The notes: a model not told the origin generated them from the sequence alone. Positions 23,319 through 32,574 are shown, numbered from the stretch's first letter. The stretch: 37,385 nucleotides of DNA from Streptomyces sp. ISL-12 (GCF_018614415.1 NZ_JAGGOO010000014.1:1-37385); one strand, 5' to 3'. A program made the numbers and translations.

Positions 23319-25007
23319 CTACAGCCCGGCCAGTTCGTCCACCAGGTCGTCCAGGCCCAGCGAGCCCTGCGACAGCGCGGCCATGTGCCACGCCTTCAGG
23401 TCGAAGGCGTCACCGTGCCGCTCGCGCGCCTTCTCCCGGCCCAGCAGCCAGGCCCGCTCCCCGAGCTTGTAACCGATCGCCTGGCCCGGGATCGACAGAT
23501 ACCGGGTCAGCTCGCTCTCCACGTAGTCCGCGGGCCGGCTGCTGTGCGCCCCGAAGAACTCCTGCGCCAGCTCCGGCGTCCACCGCTCACCCGGGTGGAA
23601 CGGTGAGTCCGCGGGGATCTCCAGCTCCAGGTGCATGCCGATGTCGACGATGACCCGGGCCGCCCGCATCATCTGCGCGTCCAGGTACCCGAGCCGTGTC
23701 TCGGCGTCGGTGAGGAAGCCCAGTTCGTCCATCAGCCGCTCCGCGTACAGCGCCCAGCCCTCGGCGTTGGCGCTGACCATGCCCACCGACGCCTGGTAGC
23801 GGGAGAGGTCGCCCGCCACGTGCGCCCACTGCGCGAGCTGGAGATGGTGACCGGGAACGCCCTCGTGGTACCAGGTGGAGACCAGGTCGTACACCGGGAA
23901 GCGGGTCTGTCCCATCGTCGGCAGCCAGGTGCGGCCCGGCCGGGAGAAGTCCAGCGACGGCTCGGTGTAGTAGGGCGCCGCCGCGCTGCCCGGCGGGGCG
24001 ATGCACGACTCCACCTTCCGTACCCGCTCGGCGAGTTCGAAGTGCGTGCCGTCCAGCGACTCGATCGCCTGGTCCATCAGGCCCTGCAGCCAGTCGCGGA
24101 CCTCGTCGACGCCCTCGATGTGCCGGCCGTGCTCGTCGAGGTGGGCCAGCGCCACCCACGGCGTCGCGGCGCCCGGCAGGATCTTCTCCGCCTCCTGCCT
24201 CATCTCGCCCAGCAGCCGGTGGTACTCGGCCCAGCCGTACGCGTACGCCTCGTCCAGGTCCAGGTCGGTGCCGTTGTAGTAGCGCGACCAGCGGGCGTAG
24301 CGCTCGCGGCCCACCGTGTCCGGGGCGCCGTCGATCGCCGGCGCGTACACGTCGCGCATCCAGTCCCGCAGCTCCACCACGGCCGCGGTCGCGCCCCGGG
24401 CCGCCTCGTCCAGCTCCGCGCGCAGCGCCTCGGGCCCGGCGGACGCGAAGTCCTCGAACCAGCCCCGGCCCTCGCCGGTGTCCGCCCACTCACCGAGCTG
24501 CCCGACGAAGGTGGCGGTCGGCCGCGGCGCCGCGAAGAGCTTGCGCTCCAGGCCCAGGGCGAGGGACGCGCGGTAGCCGGCCAGTGCCCCGGGCACCGCG
24601 CGCAGCCGCTCGGCGATCCGCGCCCAGTCCTCCTCCGTGTCGGCCGGCGTGACGGTGAACACCTCCCGCACGCTGTGCGCGGACGTACCCATGTTGCCGA
24701 CCGCGCGCAGCCCCTCGTCGGCCTCGTGCACGGCCAGTTCGGCGGTCAGCCGCTCGCGCAGCAGCCGGGCGCAGCGACGCTCCACGTCACTGTCCCCGCC
24801 GGGCCGCCGCTCCGCCTCGTCGAGCCGGGCGAGCGTGGCCCGCGCCAGGTCGGCGAGGGCCTCCTGCCCGGCGGGCGAGAGGTCGGGCAGGCGGCCGGAG
24901 CTCTCCGGTACGCCCAGATACGTACCGGTGACCGGGTCGAGGGCGATGAGTTCGTCGACGTAGGCGTCGGCGACCTCGCGGGGCAGCGGGCTCTTGGTCT
25001 CTGACAT
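23319..25007 (-). CDS. DUF885-family putative metallopeptidase
   Basis: 562 residues, full length for DUF885 proteins. The motif HEGVPGHH at about residues 381-388, with a downstream EGWALYAE near 419, forms the expected gluzincin-like zinc site (HExxxGHH plus Glu). The protein is mostly helical, without signal peptide or membrane segment, so it is probably cytoplasmic. The family is annotated as peptidase-like but substrates are largely unknown. The ATG at 25007 (MSETKSPLP) has GAGGA upstream. It is divergent from the Trypco1 operon across 153 bp, and there is no sign that it belongs to that operon. Confidence 0.9.
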   Translation of the reverse strand: MSETKSPLPREVADAYVDELIALDPVTGTYLGVPESSGRLPDLSPAGQEALADLARATLARLDEAERRPGGDSDVERRCARLLRERLTAELAVHEADEGLRAVGNMGTSAHSVREVFTVTPADTEEDWARIAERLRAVPGALAGYRASLALGLERKLFAAPRPTATFVGQLGEWADTGEGRGWFEDFASAGPEALRAELDEAARGATAAVVELRDWMRDVYAPAIDGAPDTVGRERYARWSRYYNGTDLDLDEAYAYGWAEYHRLLGEMRQEAEKILPGAATPWVALAHLDEHGRHIEGVDEVRDWLQGLMDQAIESLDGTHFELAERVRKVESCIAPPGSAAAPYYTEPSLDFSRPGRTWLPTMGQTRFPVYDLVSTWYHEGVPGHHLQLAQWAHVAGDLSRYQASVGMVSANAEGWALYAERLMDELGFLTDAETRLGYLDAQMMRAARVIVDIGMHLELEIPADSPFHPGERWTPELAQEFFGAHSSRPADYVESELTRYLSIPGQAIGYKLGERAWLLGREKARERHGDAFDLKAWHMAALSQGSLGLDDLVDELAGL

Positions 25008-25160
25008 GCGGACATCCTCGTACGGATGCCGGTGCCGCGTCAGCCCGATGTACCAGGCCGGGCCGCCGCCGGAAGCCCTGCGCCCGCGTGCCGCCCGACG
25101 CTATGGTGTGAGGAGCGACGGACGACGCCTCGTGCGTGGTCGGGTGCGGACGGGGGGACG

Positions 25161-25484
25161 ATGCGACAGCTGGTGGAAGTGCGACTGCCGGACGGCGACG
25201 TGGTCTGGGCCCACGTCGAACCGCCGTCGGGACCACAGGACTCGGGTCTCCTCGACAGCGGCGTACAGGCGCTGCGGGGCTTCGACCACACCCTGCGGTC
25301 CGTGGCCGCCAACGTCCGCCGGGCCGTCGCGGACGCGGCCCCGGACGGGGTGAGCGTGGAGTTCGGAGTCGAACTGGCGGTGGGCAGGGAGGGTCTGGTG
25401 GCCGCCCTCGCCGGTACCAGCGGCAAGGCGGCGGTCAAGGTGACCCTGACCTGGGACGGCGGGCCGCAGGCGCCCGGGACCTGA
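25161..25484 (+). CDS. Trypco1 (CU044_2847) family small protein
   Basis: 107 residues from the ATG at 25161. It begins RQLVEVRLPDGDVVWAHVE and ends with the typical beta segment VSVEFGVELAVGREG followed by KVTLTW. This matches the trypsin-co-occurring domain 1 family, small proteins found beside trypsin-like proteases in predicted actinobacterial conflict systems. It is the first gene of a four-gene operon. Its partner protease follows immediately. The likely role is to regulate or deliver the protease; no biochemical function is established. A -10-like TATGGT lies at 25102-25107 upstream. Confidence 0.85.
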   Translation: MRQLVEVRLPDGDVVWAHVEPPSGPQDSGLLDSGVQALRGFDHTLRSVAANVRRAVADAAPDGVSVEFGVELAVGREGLVAALAGTSGKAAVKVTLTWDGGPQAPGT

Positions 25485-25555
25485 GCATGACGACGGTCAC
25501 GCCGCCCGGACCCGACCAGGGTGGCGGTCAGATCCGTCCGGACCGGAGAACAGGG

Positions 25556-27439
25556 ATGGCGGCTGCGGGACAACTGACCCACTGGGCACAGAAATGCCTG
25601 GTCAGAGTGGACGGTCGGAGACCGGGCAGCGGTTTCTTCGCCGCCCCCGGCTACGTCGTCACCTGCGCGCACGTGGCCGGCTCGGAGGCCGGAGCCGCCG
25701 TCAAGGTGCACTGGGGCACGACCGAACTGGCCGGCAAGGTCGTCGCCGCCTCCCCGGCCCCCGCGCGGGGCGGCCTGTGGCCCTACCCGGACCTGGCGAT
25801 CGTCCGGCTGACGGATCCGCCGGCCGGTCACCCCTGTGCCTGGCTGACCGACCGGTACCCGCTCGGCGGCAGTTCGCTGACGGCGGTCGGGTACTCCGAC
25901 ACCTACCGGGCCGTGGCCGAGCCGCTCACCTCCACCTTCGCCTACCAGGGTGACCAGACGCTCGACGGCGGGCGGATGCTGCGGCTGAAACAGGACGAGG
26001 TCACCGGCGGCATGTCGGGAGGACCGGTCCTCGACCTGGACGCCGGCGGGGTCTGCGCGGTGGTCAAGGCCACCCGCTTCCCCGACACCGACATGGGGGG
26101 CCTGGCGACCCCCGTCGGCGCGCTGCGCCTGCTGGAACCGGCGGCCTACCGCGCCCTGATCCGCGCGCACGACCTGTTCCACGCCCGGGACCGCCGCCGG
26201 CCCGCCGGCCCGCCGTCGCAGGCCGCCGCGGACTGGCCGGCCGGCCTTCCCCGACGGACCCAGTGCCACCTGTTCGGCATGCTCGCCTCCTCGCCCGCAC
26301 CCGCCCCCGAGGACCTGACCGCCGGTTTCCACCGGGCCGCCGGCCGCTTCGCCGCCGCCCCCGACCTGCCCCTGCACGAACACCGGGACGTGGTGACGGA
26401 GTTGGAGGCGCTGGTCGCCCAGGGGCCGGTGCCCCCGGCCGTGCGGTACGTGGCGGACCTCGGCCGTGCGTACACCGGCGACCTCGGCGTTCGCCTGCGC
26501 ACCTGGACCGAGCTGCTGAGCGGAATGCTCGCGTTCGACCCCGAGGACCTGGCCGAGCCGGACGAGCCGCACCCGTCGGCCCCGGCCGTACGGCGGTCGG
26601 TCATGGTCCGGGTGCGGCCCTCCGCCGTCGACCGGGACCGCTACCACCTGGCGATGTGGCGCTACGAGGGCCCGGACGCGGTCTTCCCGGCCGTCCCGGA
26701 GACCGACGCCCTGCCGCTCCAGGAGGTGCTCGACCTGGCGCGCACGCGGGTCCCCGGGGAACTCGCCCTGCTCGGACGCACCGGTGACGACAAGGCGATG
26801 GTGGAGTTCATCGTCCCCCAGGAACTCCTGGAGCAGGAGTACGACGAGTGGCGGCCGTGGCCCCGCCGCGCCTGGTCGCGCCTGGGCCGCAAGCATCCCG
26901 TGATCGTGCGGGACCTGGAGCGGTTCGAGGACGAGGAACTGCATCCCCCGTGGCGCCGGCGATGGAGCCGCCTCACCGGCCGCACCCCGGAGCCGACCCT
27001 GGCGTGCAACGGGCACCGGGGGGACCACGAGGCGCTCGAAGGCTGGCTGGAGAGCCGTCCCGACCTCGCCGCCCTGGTGCTGGCCGGCTCGATCCGCCTG
27101 GCGCCCTCCACGGCCGCCCTGGAGGTGGCGCTGTCCTGCGGAGTGCCCGTGGTGCTGTGGCAGCGCTCCCGGGAGGACGACTGCGCCGGCGCCCCGCCCG
27201 ACCCGTCCTCCTGCTTCGGGTGCCGTGCGCGGGAGCACTGCCCGTCGGCGCAGGGCTTCGCCGAACTGCGCCGGGCCCTCGGGCAGGCCCGGCCGGACCA
27301 GTGGCCCGACCGGATCCGGCAGCTGCGCAACGAGGCCGTGGCCGGCGAGGCGGACGAGCAGCACGCCCAGCACCTGGTCCTGCTGTGGGACGACCCCGGA
27401 CGGCAGCTTCCCGACGCACCCCTGCGTTACGCGAAATGA
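25556..27439 (+). CDS. Trypsin-like protease fused to VMAP-C domain
   Basis: About 627 residues from the ATG at 25556, chosen because GGAG lies 7 nt upstream and the preceding codons (including AGA and ACA) look non-coding. An ATG at 25487, directly after the Trypco1 stop, is the alternative. The S1-type serine protease domain covers about 8-210 with H39 (TCAHVAG), D79 (PDLAIV) and S154 (GMSGGPV), a complete triad. It has no signal peptide, so it should act in the cytoplasm. A helical middle region covers about 230-345. A C-terminal VMAP-C domain (about 480-620) contains VPVVLWQRS and HLVLLWDDP. An unusual Cys cluster lies at 543, 553, 556 and 562. The stop overlaps the next start as ATGA. 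Confidence 0.88.
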   Translation: MAAAGQLTHWAQKCLVRVDGRRPGSGFFAAPGYVVTCAHVAGSEAGAAVKVHWGTTELAGKVVAASPAPARGGLWPYPDLAIVRLTDPPAGHPCAWLTDRYPLGGSSLTAVGYSDTYRAVAEPLTSTFAYQGDQTLDGGRMLRLKQDEVTGGMSGGPVLDLDAGGVCAVVKATRFPDTDMGGLATPVGALRLLEPAAYRALIRAHDLFHARDRRRPAGPPSQAAADWPAGLPRRTQCHLFGMLASSPAPAPEDLTAGFHRAAGRFAAAPDLPLHEHRDVVTELEALVAQGPVPPAVRYVADLGRAYTGDLGVRLRTWTELLSGMLAFDPEDLAEPDEPHPSAPAVRRSVMVRVRPSAVDRDRYHLAMWRYEGPDAVFPAVPETDALPLQEVLDLARTRVPGELALLGRTGDDKAMVEFIVPQELLEQEYDEWRPWPRRAWSRLGRKHPVIVRDLERFEDEELHPPWRRRWSRLTGRTPEPTLACNGHRGDHEALEGWLESRPDLAALVLAGSIRLAPSTAALEVALSCGVPVVLWQRSREDDCAGAPPDPSSCFGCRAREHCPSAQGFAELRRALGQARPDQWPDRIRQLRNEAVAGEADEQHAQHLVLLWDDPGRQLPDAPLRYAK

Positions 27440-28440
27440 GGTCAGGCTCGGTGAACGACTGGATGATCTACCGGGGCGGCGAGGAGCCCCACGAGGGCGT
27501 GGCACGGCTGCCGGAACCCCCGCCCTGGCGTGCCTTCTACGACGACGAGCCGACCCCGTTCGACCGGGACGCCGACCACGGCCTGTCCCGGCGCTGGCCG
27601 CTGCGGGCCGCCGCCTACCGGCCCGACGAGCAGACGCTGGAGATGGTGAACACCGCTCTCTACCTGCGCCGTCCCCTGCTCGTCACCGGCGACCCGGGGG
27701 TGGGCAAGTCGAGCCTGGCGTACGCGGTCGCCCGTGAACTGCGCCTCGGCTCCGTCCTGCGCTGGCCGATCACCAGCCGCAGCACACTGAAGGACGGCCT
27801 GTACCGGTACGACGCGATCGGCCGCCTGGAAGAGGTCAACAGCGGCGCGGAGCCGGCCCCGGACCGCATCGGCCAGTACCTGCGGCTCGGCCCGCTCGGC
27901 ACCGCCCTGGCTCCTTACGAACTGCCCCGGGTGCTGCTGGTCGACGAGATCGACAAGGGCGACCTCGACCTCCCCAACGACCTGCTGGACGTCTTCGAGG
28001 AGGGCACCTACGAGATCCCCGAACTCGCGCGCCTCGCCGACGTCGTCGACACCGTCGGCGTACGGCCCGCGGACGACGGCGCCCGGGTGCGGGTCACCGG
28101 CGGCCGGGTCCGCTGCCGGGCCTTCCCGTTCACCGTCCTCACCAGCAACGGGGAACGGGACTTCCCGCCCGCCTTCCTGCGCCGCTGCGTACGCCTGCAC
28201 CTTCCCGCACCCGACGAGGAGCGGCTGCGCGCCATCGTCCACGCCCACCTGGGACCGGACGCGGCCGGCCACGCGGAGGCCCTCATCGCGCGCTTCCTCG
28301 ACCGGCGCGGCACGGGCGAACTCGCCACCGACCAGCTCCTCCAGGCCGTCTACCTCGCCCGGCACGCGGCCGGTGCCACCGACGCCGGCCGCGAGCACGT
28401 CGCGGACCTGGTGCTGCAGTACCTCAACCGGGCCCACTGA
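27436..28440 (+). CDS. MoxR-type AAA+ ATPase
   Basis: 334 residues from an ATG overlapping the protease stop (ATGA). A GTG at 27451 is the alternative start. Walker A GDPGVGKSS lies at about 85-93, Walker B VLLVDEIDKGD at about 166-176, and sensor LTSNGERDFP near 235. All the catalytic parts for ATP hydrolysis are present. MoxR ATPases remodel partner proteins and typically work with vWA-domain proteins. Here the likely partners are the VMAP-C protease upstream and the SAV_2336-family protein downstream. The last base of its stop is the first base of the next ATG (TGATG), so the three proteins should be made in a coupled way. Confidence 0.93.
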   Translation: MRSGSVNDWMIYRGGEEPHEGVARLPEPPPWRAFYDDEPTPFDRDADHGLSRRWPLRAAAYRPDEQTLEMVNTALYLRRPLLVTGDPGVGKSSLAYAVARELRLGSVLRWPITSRSTLKDGLYRYDAIGRLEEVNSGAEPAPDRIGQYLRLGPLGTALAPYELPRVLLVDEIDKGDLDLPNDLLDVFEEGTYEIPELARLADVVDTVGVRPADDGARVRVTGGRVRCRAFPFTVLTSNGERDFPPAFLRRCVRLHLPAPDEERLRAIVHAHLGPDAAGHAEALIARFLDRRGTGELATDQLLQAVYLARHAAGATDAGREHVADLVLQYLNRAH

Positions 28441-31226
28441 TGAGCGTCGGGCGGTTCCGGTCGGTCCTGACCTCGCTGGGCCTCGAACCCACGCCCCGGG
28501 AGCTGGCCGAGATCCTGTGGCTGGCGGCCCAGCTGCCCCCCGGCGCGGCCCCCGCCGCCGCGCCGGGGGACACCCGGCAGCCGCCCGAGCACCGCACCGG
28601 CGCCCCGCCCGGGCCGGAGACGGAGGACGGAGCGGCCCCGGAGGCCCCGCCACGCGTCCCCGTCCACACGGCGACGGTGCCCGGCACCGCCCCGGCACCG
28701 GACGCCCCGGCCGGCCGGCCGGTACGGCTGCCGGTCGGCTCGCCCGTGCCCGAGCTGCCCCTGCTGCGTACCCTGCGGCCGCTCAAACGCCTGGTGCCCT
28801 CACGCGCCTTCAGCGAACTGGACGAGGAGGCGACCGCCGAGCGCGGCGCCCGGCACTTCGCCGCCCGCGGCCGGGGCGGCCTGGTCCCCGTGGTACGGCC
28901 GACGCCGGAACGCTGGCTGGACGTCGTCCTGGTCGTGGACAGTCACGAGACCAGCCGGATGCTGTGGGCCTCCCTCACCGACGACGTGTACCGGCTCCTC
29001 GTCCGGTCGGGTGCCTTCCGCCAGGTGCGCGTACGGTATCTGCACCTCGGCCCCGACGGGCCGCTCGGCGTGAGCACCGAACCCGGCACCGGGGCGGGGC
29101 CGTTGCGCGGCACGTCCGAACTCCGTGACCCCTCGGGCCGGCGCCTCGTGCTCGTCCTCACCGACGCGGTGGCTCCCGGCTGGGGCCACCCCCGCGTGCA
29201 CGAGGCGGTCCGGCAGTGGGCCGCCGTCGGTCCGGTCGCGGTTCTCCAGGCCCTTCCGGAGCGGCTGTGGCCGCAGACGGCCCTCCCCACCGTCCTGGCC
29301 ACCCTCCGCCGCCCGGAACGCTCCGCGGCCAACACTGACCTGGTCTACACCGGACACCGCCGCCGCACCCGGGTCCTGCCGCCCGGCAGCACCCCCGTCC
29401 CCGTCCTGGAACTGGCCCCCCGGTGGTTCGCACCGTGGGCCCGGCTGGTGGCGGGGGCGGGCGACGGCGGGGCCGATGCCGCCGTCCTGCTCCTGGGCGA
29501 AGCCGTCCGCGCGGGCCGCGCCCCCGACTTCCGGCCGCCGGGGCAGCGGCTCCGGGACTTCCAGGCCGTGGCGACGCCCGAGGCGTTCCGGCTGCTGACC
29601 TGCCTGGCGGCGGTGCCGCTGACCGTGTCCGTCATGCGCGTCGTCCAGGCCGCGATGCTGCCGGGCAGCGCTCCCTCGCTCCTGGCGGAGGTCCTCTTCA
29701 GCGGTCTCCTCGTGCCGAGCGGGCCGGACCGGGACGGGCCCGTCGAGGAACGGCCCTACGACTTCCTCCCCGGGCTGCGCGCCGAACTCCTGGCGGGACT
29801 GCGCGCGCACGAGGTGGACACCGTCCTGCGGGAAACCTCGGGCCTCCTCGAACGCAGTGCCGCCGGCGCGCCGGGCCGGGTCACCGGCCTCGTCCCGGAC
29901 GTCCGGGGCCACGCGGGCCTGCCGGAGGACGGCCTGCCCTGGGCCCGGCTCCGCGCGGACGCCCTCGCCCGCGCGGGACTGCCCGGCCCCGCCGAGCCCC
30001 GCGGCCCGTCCCGCCCCCGTCCCGCTCACCGTCCGGACCCGTCCGCCCCGGCCTCCCCGTCCGCCCCGGCCGGCCCCTCGGGCCGTCGGCTGTTCGGCCC
30101 CTACCGGCTGGGCCGGTACCTCACCTCGGCGGACTTCTCCGAGGTCTTCCTCGGCCTCGACGACCACGGGCGCGACGCGGCCGTGAAGATCCCGCCGACC
30201 GACTCCGACATCCGGCAGCTGGAGCTCTTCCGGGAACTGGTGGAGACCGAGGCCGAGGCGCTGCGGCGGATGGCGGGCACGTACGCGCCGCGGCTGCTCG
30301 GCGCAGGCCCCCGCGCGGACGAGCCGTGGCTCGCCATGGAACTGGTCCGGTCGGTGTCGGGACACGCGGCCCTGAACCTCAACCACCGCCCCTGGGCCGA
30401 GAACGGACGTCCCGACGACCCGGTCGCCCTGCTGTACCTCGTCCGCCGGCTGGCCGAGGCGCTGGACCGGGCGCACTCCCGCGGCATCGTGCACGGCAAC
30501 CTCTCGCCCCACGCCGTCCTCCTGGTGCCCGACAGCGTGGTCCTCATCAGCTGGATGTACGCACAGCACGACGGCCTGCCCCACCCCTACGCCCGGTACC
30601 GGCCGCCGCGCGAACGGTTCCTGCCGCCCGAGGGGTATTCCAGGAGACGGCCCCTCGACGCGTCCTTCGACATCTACGGCCTGGGCGCCATCGTCGCCCA
30701 CGAGCTGCCCCGCCGCCGGCGCACACCGCCCGGCGACGCCGTCCCGGGACCGGGCGACCCGGAGCTGCGCCGGGTCCTCGGCCGGCTCCTCGACCGCTGC
30801 ATGGCCGAGCAGCCGGACCTGCGCCCCACCGCGGTCGAACTGCTGGAGGAGATCGGTTCGCTGGGCCTCGGAACCGAGCGCCGCGGCCCGGTCCGCGAGG
30901 ACGAGGGGACGGGGCGACCCGGCCGGGCCGGACAGCCGCCGGAGGCCGACAGGGAGCGGCGGGTGCCGTGGGCAGTGCCGCAGGGAAGCCATGCCCCTGC
31001 CCAGGGCATCTTCGACAGCCCGGCCGCCCGCACCGAAGCGGCCCTGGACCACTGGAACGCGGGACGCCGCGCGGTGGCGATCACCCTCCTCCAGGCGTTG
31101 GTGGCCGATCTCTCGCGGGAGCGGGGCCCCGACCACCCCGCCGCCCGCACCGCGGCGGACCTGCTGCGCTCATGGCGGGAGCAGGAGCGCAAGCCGTGGT
31201 GGCGCCGGTGGCTGCCGGGAGGCTGA
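28440..31226 (+). CDS. SAV_2336-family protein with vWA-like region and C-terminal pseudokinase
   Basis: 928 residues. A short N-terminal helical segment (1-45) is followed by a Pro/Ala linker. Next is a region (about 105-320) typical of SAV_2336-related proteins: ERWLDVVLVVDS, RRLVLVLTDAVAPGW and WAAVGPVAVLQALPERLWP. This resembles a von Willebrand A fold, but its metal site is degenerate (D167-S-H-E-T rather than DxSxS). After a second Pro-rich linker, a kinase-like domain covers about 549-815. Lys582 (AAVKIP) is retained, but HRD is HGN (685-687), the metal-binding Asn is Ala, and DFG is SWM (about 704-706), so it should be inactive. The last 60 residues look like a helical repeat. It is probably the sensor or scaffold of the operon. 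Confidence 0.85.
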   Translation: MSVGRFRSVLTSLGLEPTPRELAEILWLAAQLPPGAAPAAAPGDTRQPPEHRTGAPPGPETEDGAAPEAPPRVPVHTATVPGTAPAPDAPAGRPVRLPVGSPVPELPLLRTLRPLKRLVPSRAFSELDEEATAERGARHFAARGRGGLVPVVRPTPERWLDVVLVVDSHETSRMLWASLTDDVYRLLVRSGAFRQVRVRYLHLGPDGPLGVSTEPGTGAGPLRGTSELRDPSGRRLVLVLTDAVAPGWGHPRVHEAVRQWAAVGPVAVLQALPERLWPQTALPTVLATLRRPERSAANTDLVYTGHRRRTRVLPPGSTPVPVLELAPRWFAPWARLVAGAGDGGADAAVLLLGEAVRAGRAPDFRPPGQRLRDFQAVATPEAFRLLTCLAAVPLTVSVMRVVQAAMLPGSAPSLLAEVLFSGLLVPSGPDRDGPVEERPYDFLPGLRAELLAGLRAHEVDTVLRETSGLLERSAAGAPGRVTGLVPDVRGHAGLPEDGLPWARLRADALARAGLPGPAEPRGPSRPRPAHRPDPSAPASPSAPAGPSGRRLFGPYRLGRYLTSADFSEVFLGLDDHGRDAAVKIPPTDSDIRQLELFRELVETEAEALRRMAGTYAPRLLGAGPRADEPWLAMELVRSVSGHAALNLNHRPWAENGRPDDPVALLYLVRRLAEALDRAHSRGIVHGNLSPHAVLLVPDSVVLISWMYAQHDGLPHPYARYRPPRERFLPPEGYSRRRPLDASFDIYGLGAIVAHELPRRRRTPPGDAVPGPGDPELRRVLGRLLDRCMAEQPDLRPTAVELLEEIGSLGLGTERRGPVREDEGTGRPGRAGQPPEADRERRVPWAVPQGSHAPAQGIFDSPAARTEAALDHWNAGRRAVAITLLQALVADLSRERGPDHPAARTAADLLRSWREQERKPWWRRWLPGG

Positions 31227-31263
31227 GCGACGACCGCGCGCGCCGGTGCCGCGTGCCGGTCTG

Positions 31264-32574
31264 CTACTCCCGCCCGATCCGCTCCCCGTACGGCCCTCGC
31301 GCCGCCACCGCCGCCGGGTCCAGGCGGGCCGTGATGACCAGGGTGCCCTCCTCGATCTGGTAGTCGAGGGGCAGACCCAGGCCACGCATGGTGGCGACCA
31401 TGCCGGTGTTGGACGCCTGCGTCACGGCGTAGACGTTCTCGCAGCCGGTCTCGGCGGCCATCGTCACGAGCCGGCCGAGGAGTTCGGCGCCGATGCCCCG
31501 GCGCTGCCAGGCGTCCTCGACGAGGAGGGCGACCTCGGTCTCGTCGCCGTCCCACAGCAGGTGGCCGAGGCCCACGATGCGGCCGGAGGCGGTGCGCACG
31601 GCGAGGGTGCGGCCGTAGCGGGGGCTGAGGAGGTGGTTGAGGTAGCGGTCCGCGTCCCGGACCGGTCCGTGGTAGCGCAGTCCGAGGGTGCGGGCGGAGC
31701 ACCGGTCGTGCATCGCCTTCGCCGCTTCCAGGTCGCCGGTGTCGGCGCGGCCGACGGTGATGTCGCCGCTCTCGGAGAGCGTCAGGCCGCCCTCGGTCAG
31801 GGTCAGTACGTCCTGGCCGCGCGGCACCCGGGGGCCGAGCCGGGCGTCCAGTTCGACCAGGGCCCGGGCCCGGGCGAACTCCGTCGGGGTGAACGGCAGA
31901 TACGGCCGCTCGACGCTGATCAGGCCGCCCTCGGGGGCGCGCAGCCGCATCGCGGTCTCCTCCAGGACGCCCTCCACCGGTACGTCCTCGGGGCCGCCTC
32001 CGGCGCCGGGCGCCGTCGGGGCGGGCAGCGAACGGATCGTGCAGCGGCCCAGCAACTGCCGCAGGGCGAGGGGGAGTTCCGCAGAGTCCACGGCGGTACG
32101 GGTGGCCAGGCCCAGGACCCGGGTGGGGGCGTCGACCAGGTCGTGGGCGTCGGCCCGCTCGCACCAGGTGGCGCTGCCGCCCGCGGCCGTCACCGCCCCG
32201 CTCAGCTCGGACGCGGTCAGCGGGCCCGGCGCGCGCAGCAGGAACTCGTCCACCGTGCCGTCGGCCAGCGGGTGCGTCTGGAGACTGAGGATGTCCACCC
32301 GCAGTACGGCGAGGGCGGTGCAGAGCGCGGCCAGCGAGCCCGGCTCGTCCCGCACCGTGGTCCGCATCCGCCACAGCGTGCTGTCCTCGATCCCGGGCGC
32401 GGTGCCGGCACCGGCGTCGGCACCGGACGGCGGCCGGGCGCCGGTATCGTCCGTCGGCGGTGCGTGACCGTGGCGTCGTGTCCAGCGTGTCCACAGGCTG
32501 GCCACCGTTTTCCGGCGGGGCGCGGGACGGTTCTGCTCGGTGTGGTGTGCCGCGTGCGACATGTCTCGACTCAT
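31264..32574 (-). CDS. GNAT acetyltransferase with N-terminal ACT-like region
   Basis: About 436 residues from the ATG at 32574 (MSRDMSHAAHH); an ATG at 32562 is an alternative, and a longer in-frame extension looks non-coding. After a disordered leader, residues about 70-150 resemble an ACT domain (RTTVRDEPGSLAALCTALA, LRVDILSLQTHP). The C-terminal third is a GNAT fold with the acetyl-CoA loop QRRGIGAELLGRL near 365. An ACT-like sensor on an acetyltransferase suggests control by a small ligand such as an amino acid; the substrate is unknown. It is convergent with the conflict operon across 37 bp, and its upstream region holds a perfect 10-bp palindrome. Confidence 0.82.
   Translation of the reverse strand: MSRDMSHAAHHTEQNRPAPRRKTVASLWTRWTRRHGHAPPTDDTGARPPSGADAGAGTAPGIEDSTLWRMRTTVRDEPGSLAALCTALAVLRVDILSLQTHPLADGTVDEFLLRAPGPLTASELSGAVTAAGGSATWCERADAHDLVDAPTRVLGLATRTAVDSAELPLALRQLLGRCTIRSLPAPTAPGAGGGPEDVPVEGVLEETAMRLRAPEGGLISVERPYLPFTPTEFARARALVELDARLGPRVPRGQDVLTLTEGGLTLSESGDITVGRADTGDLEAAKAMHDRCSARTLGLRYHGPVRDADRYLNHLLSPRYGRTLAVRTASGRIVGLGHLLWDGDETEVALLVEDAWQRRGIGAELLGRLVTMAAETGCENVYAVTQASNTGMVATMRGLGLPLDYQIEEGTLVITARLDPAAVAARGPYGERIGRE

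Noticed and set aside
23123..23653. 176-residue plus-strand gene after Imm21
   Set aside because: Only the first 30 codons resemble a protein family (SDR); the rest runs through a palindrome and into antisense DUF885. It was treated as a remnant.
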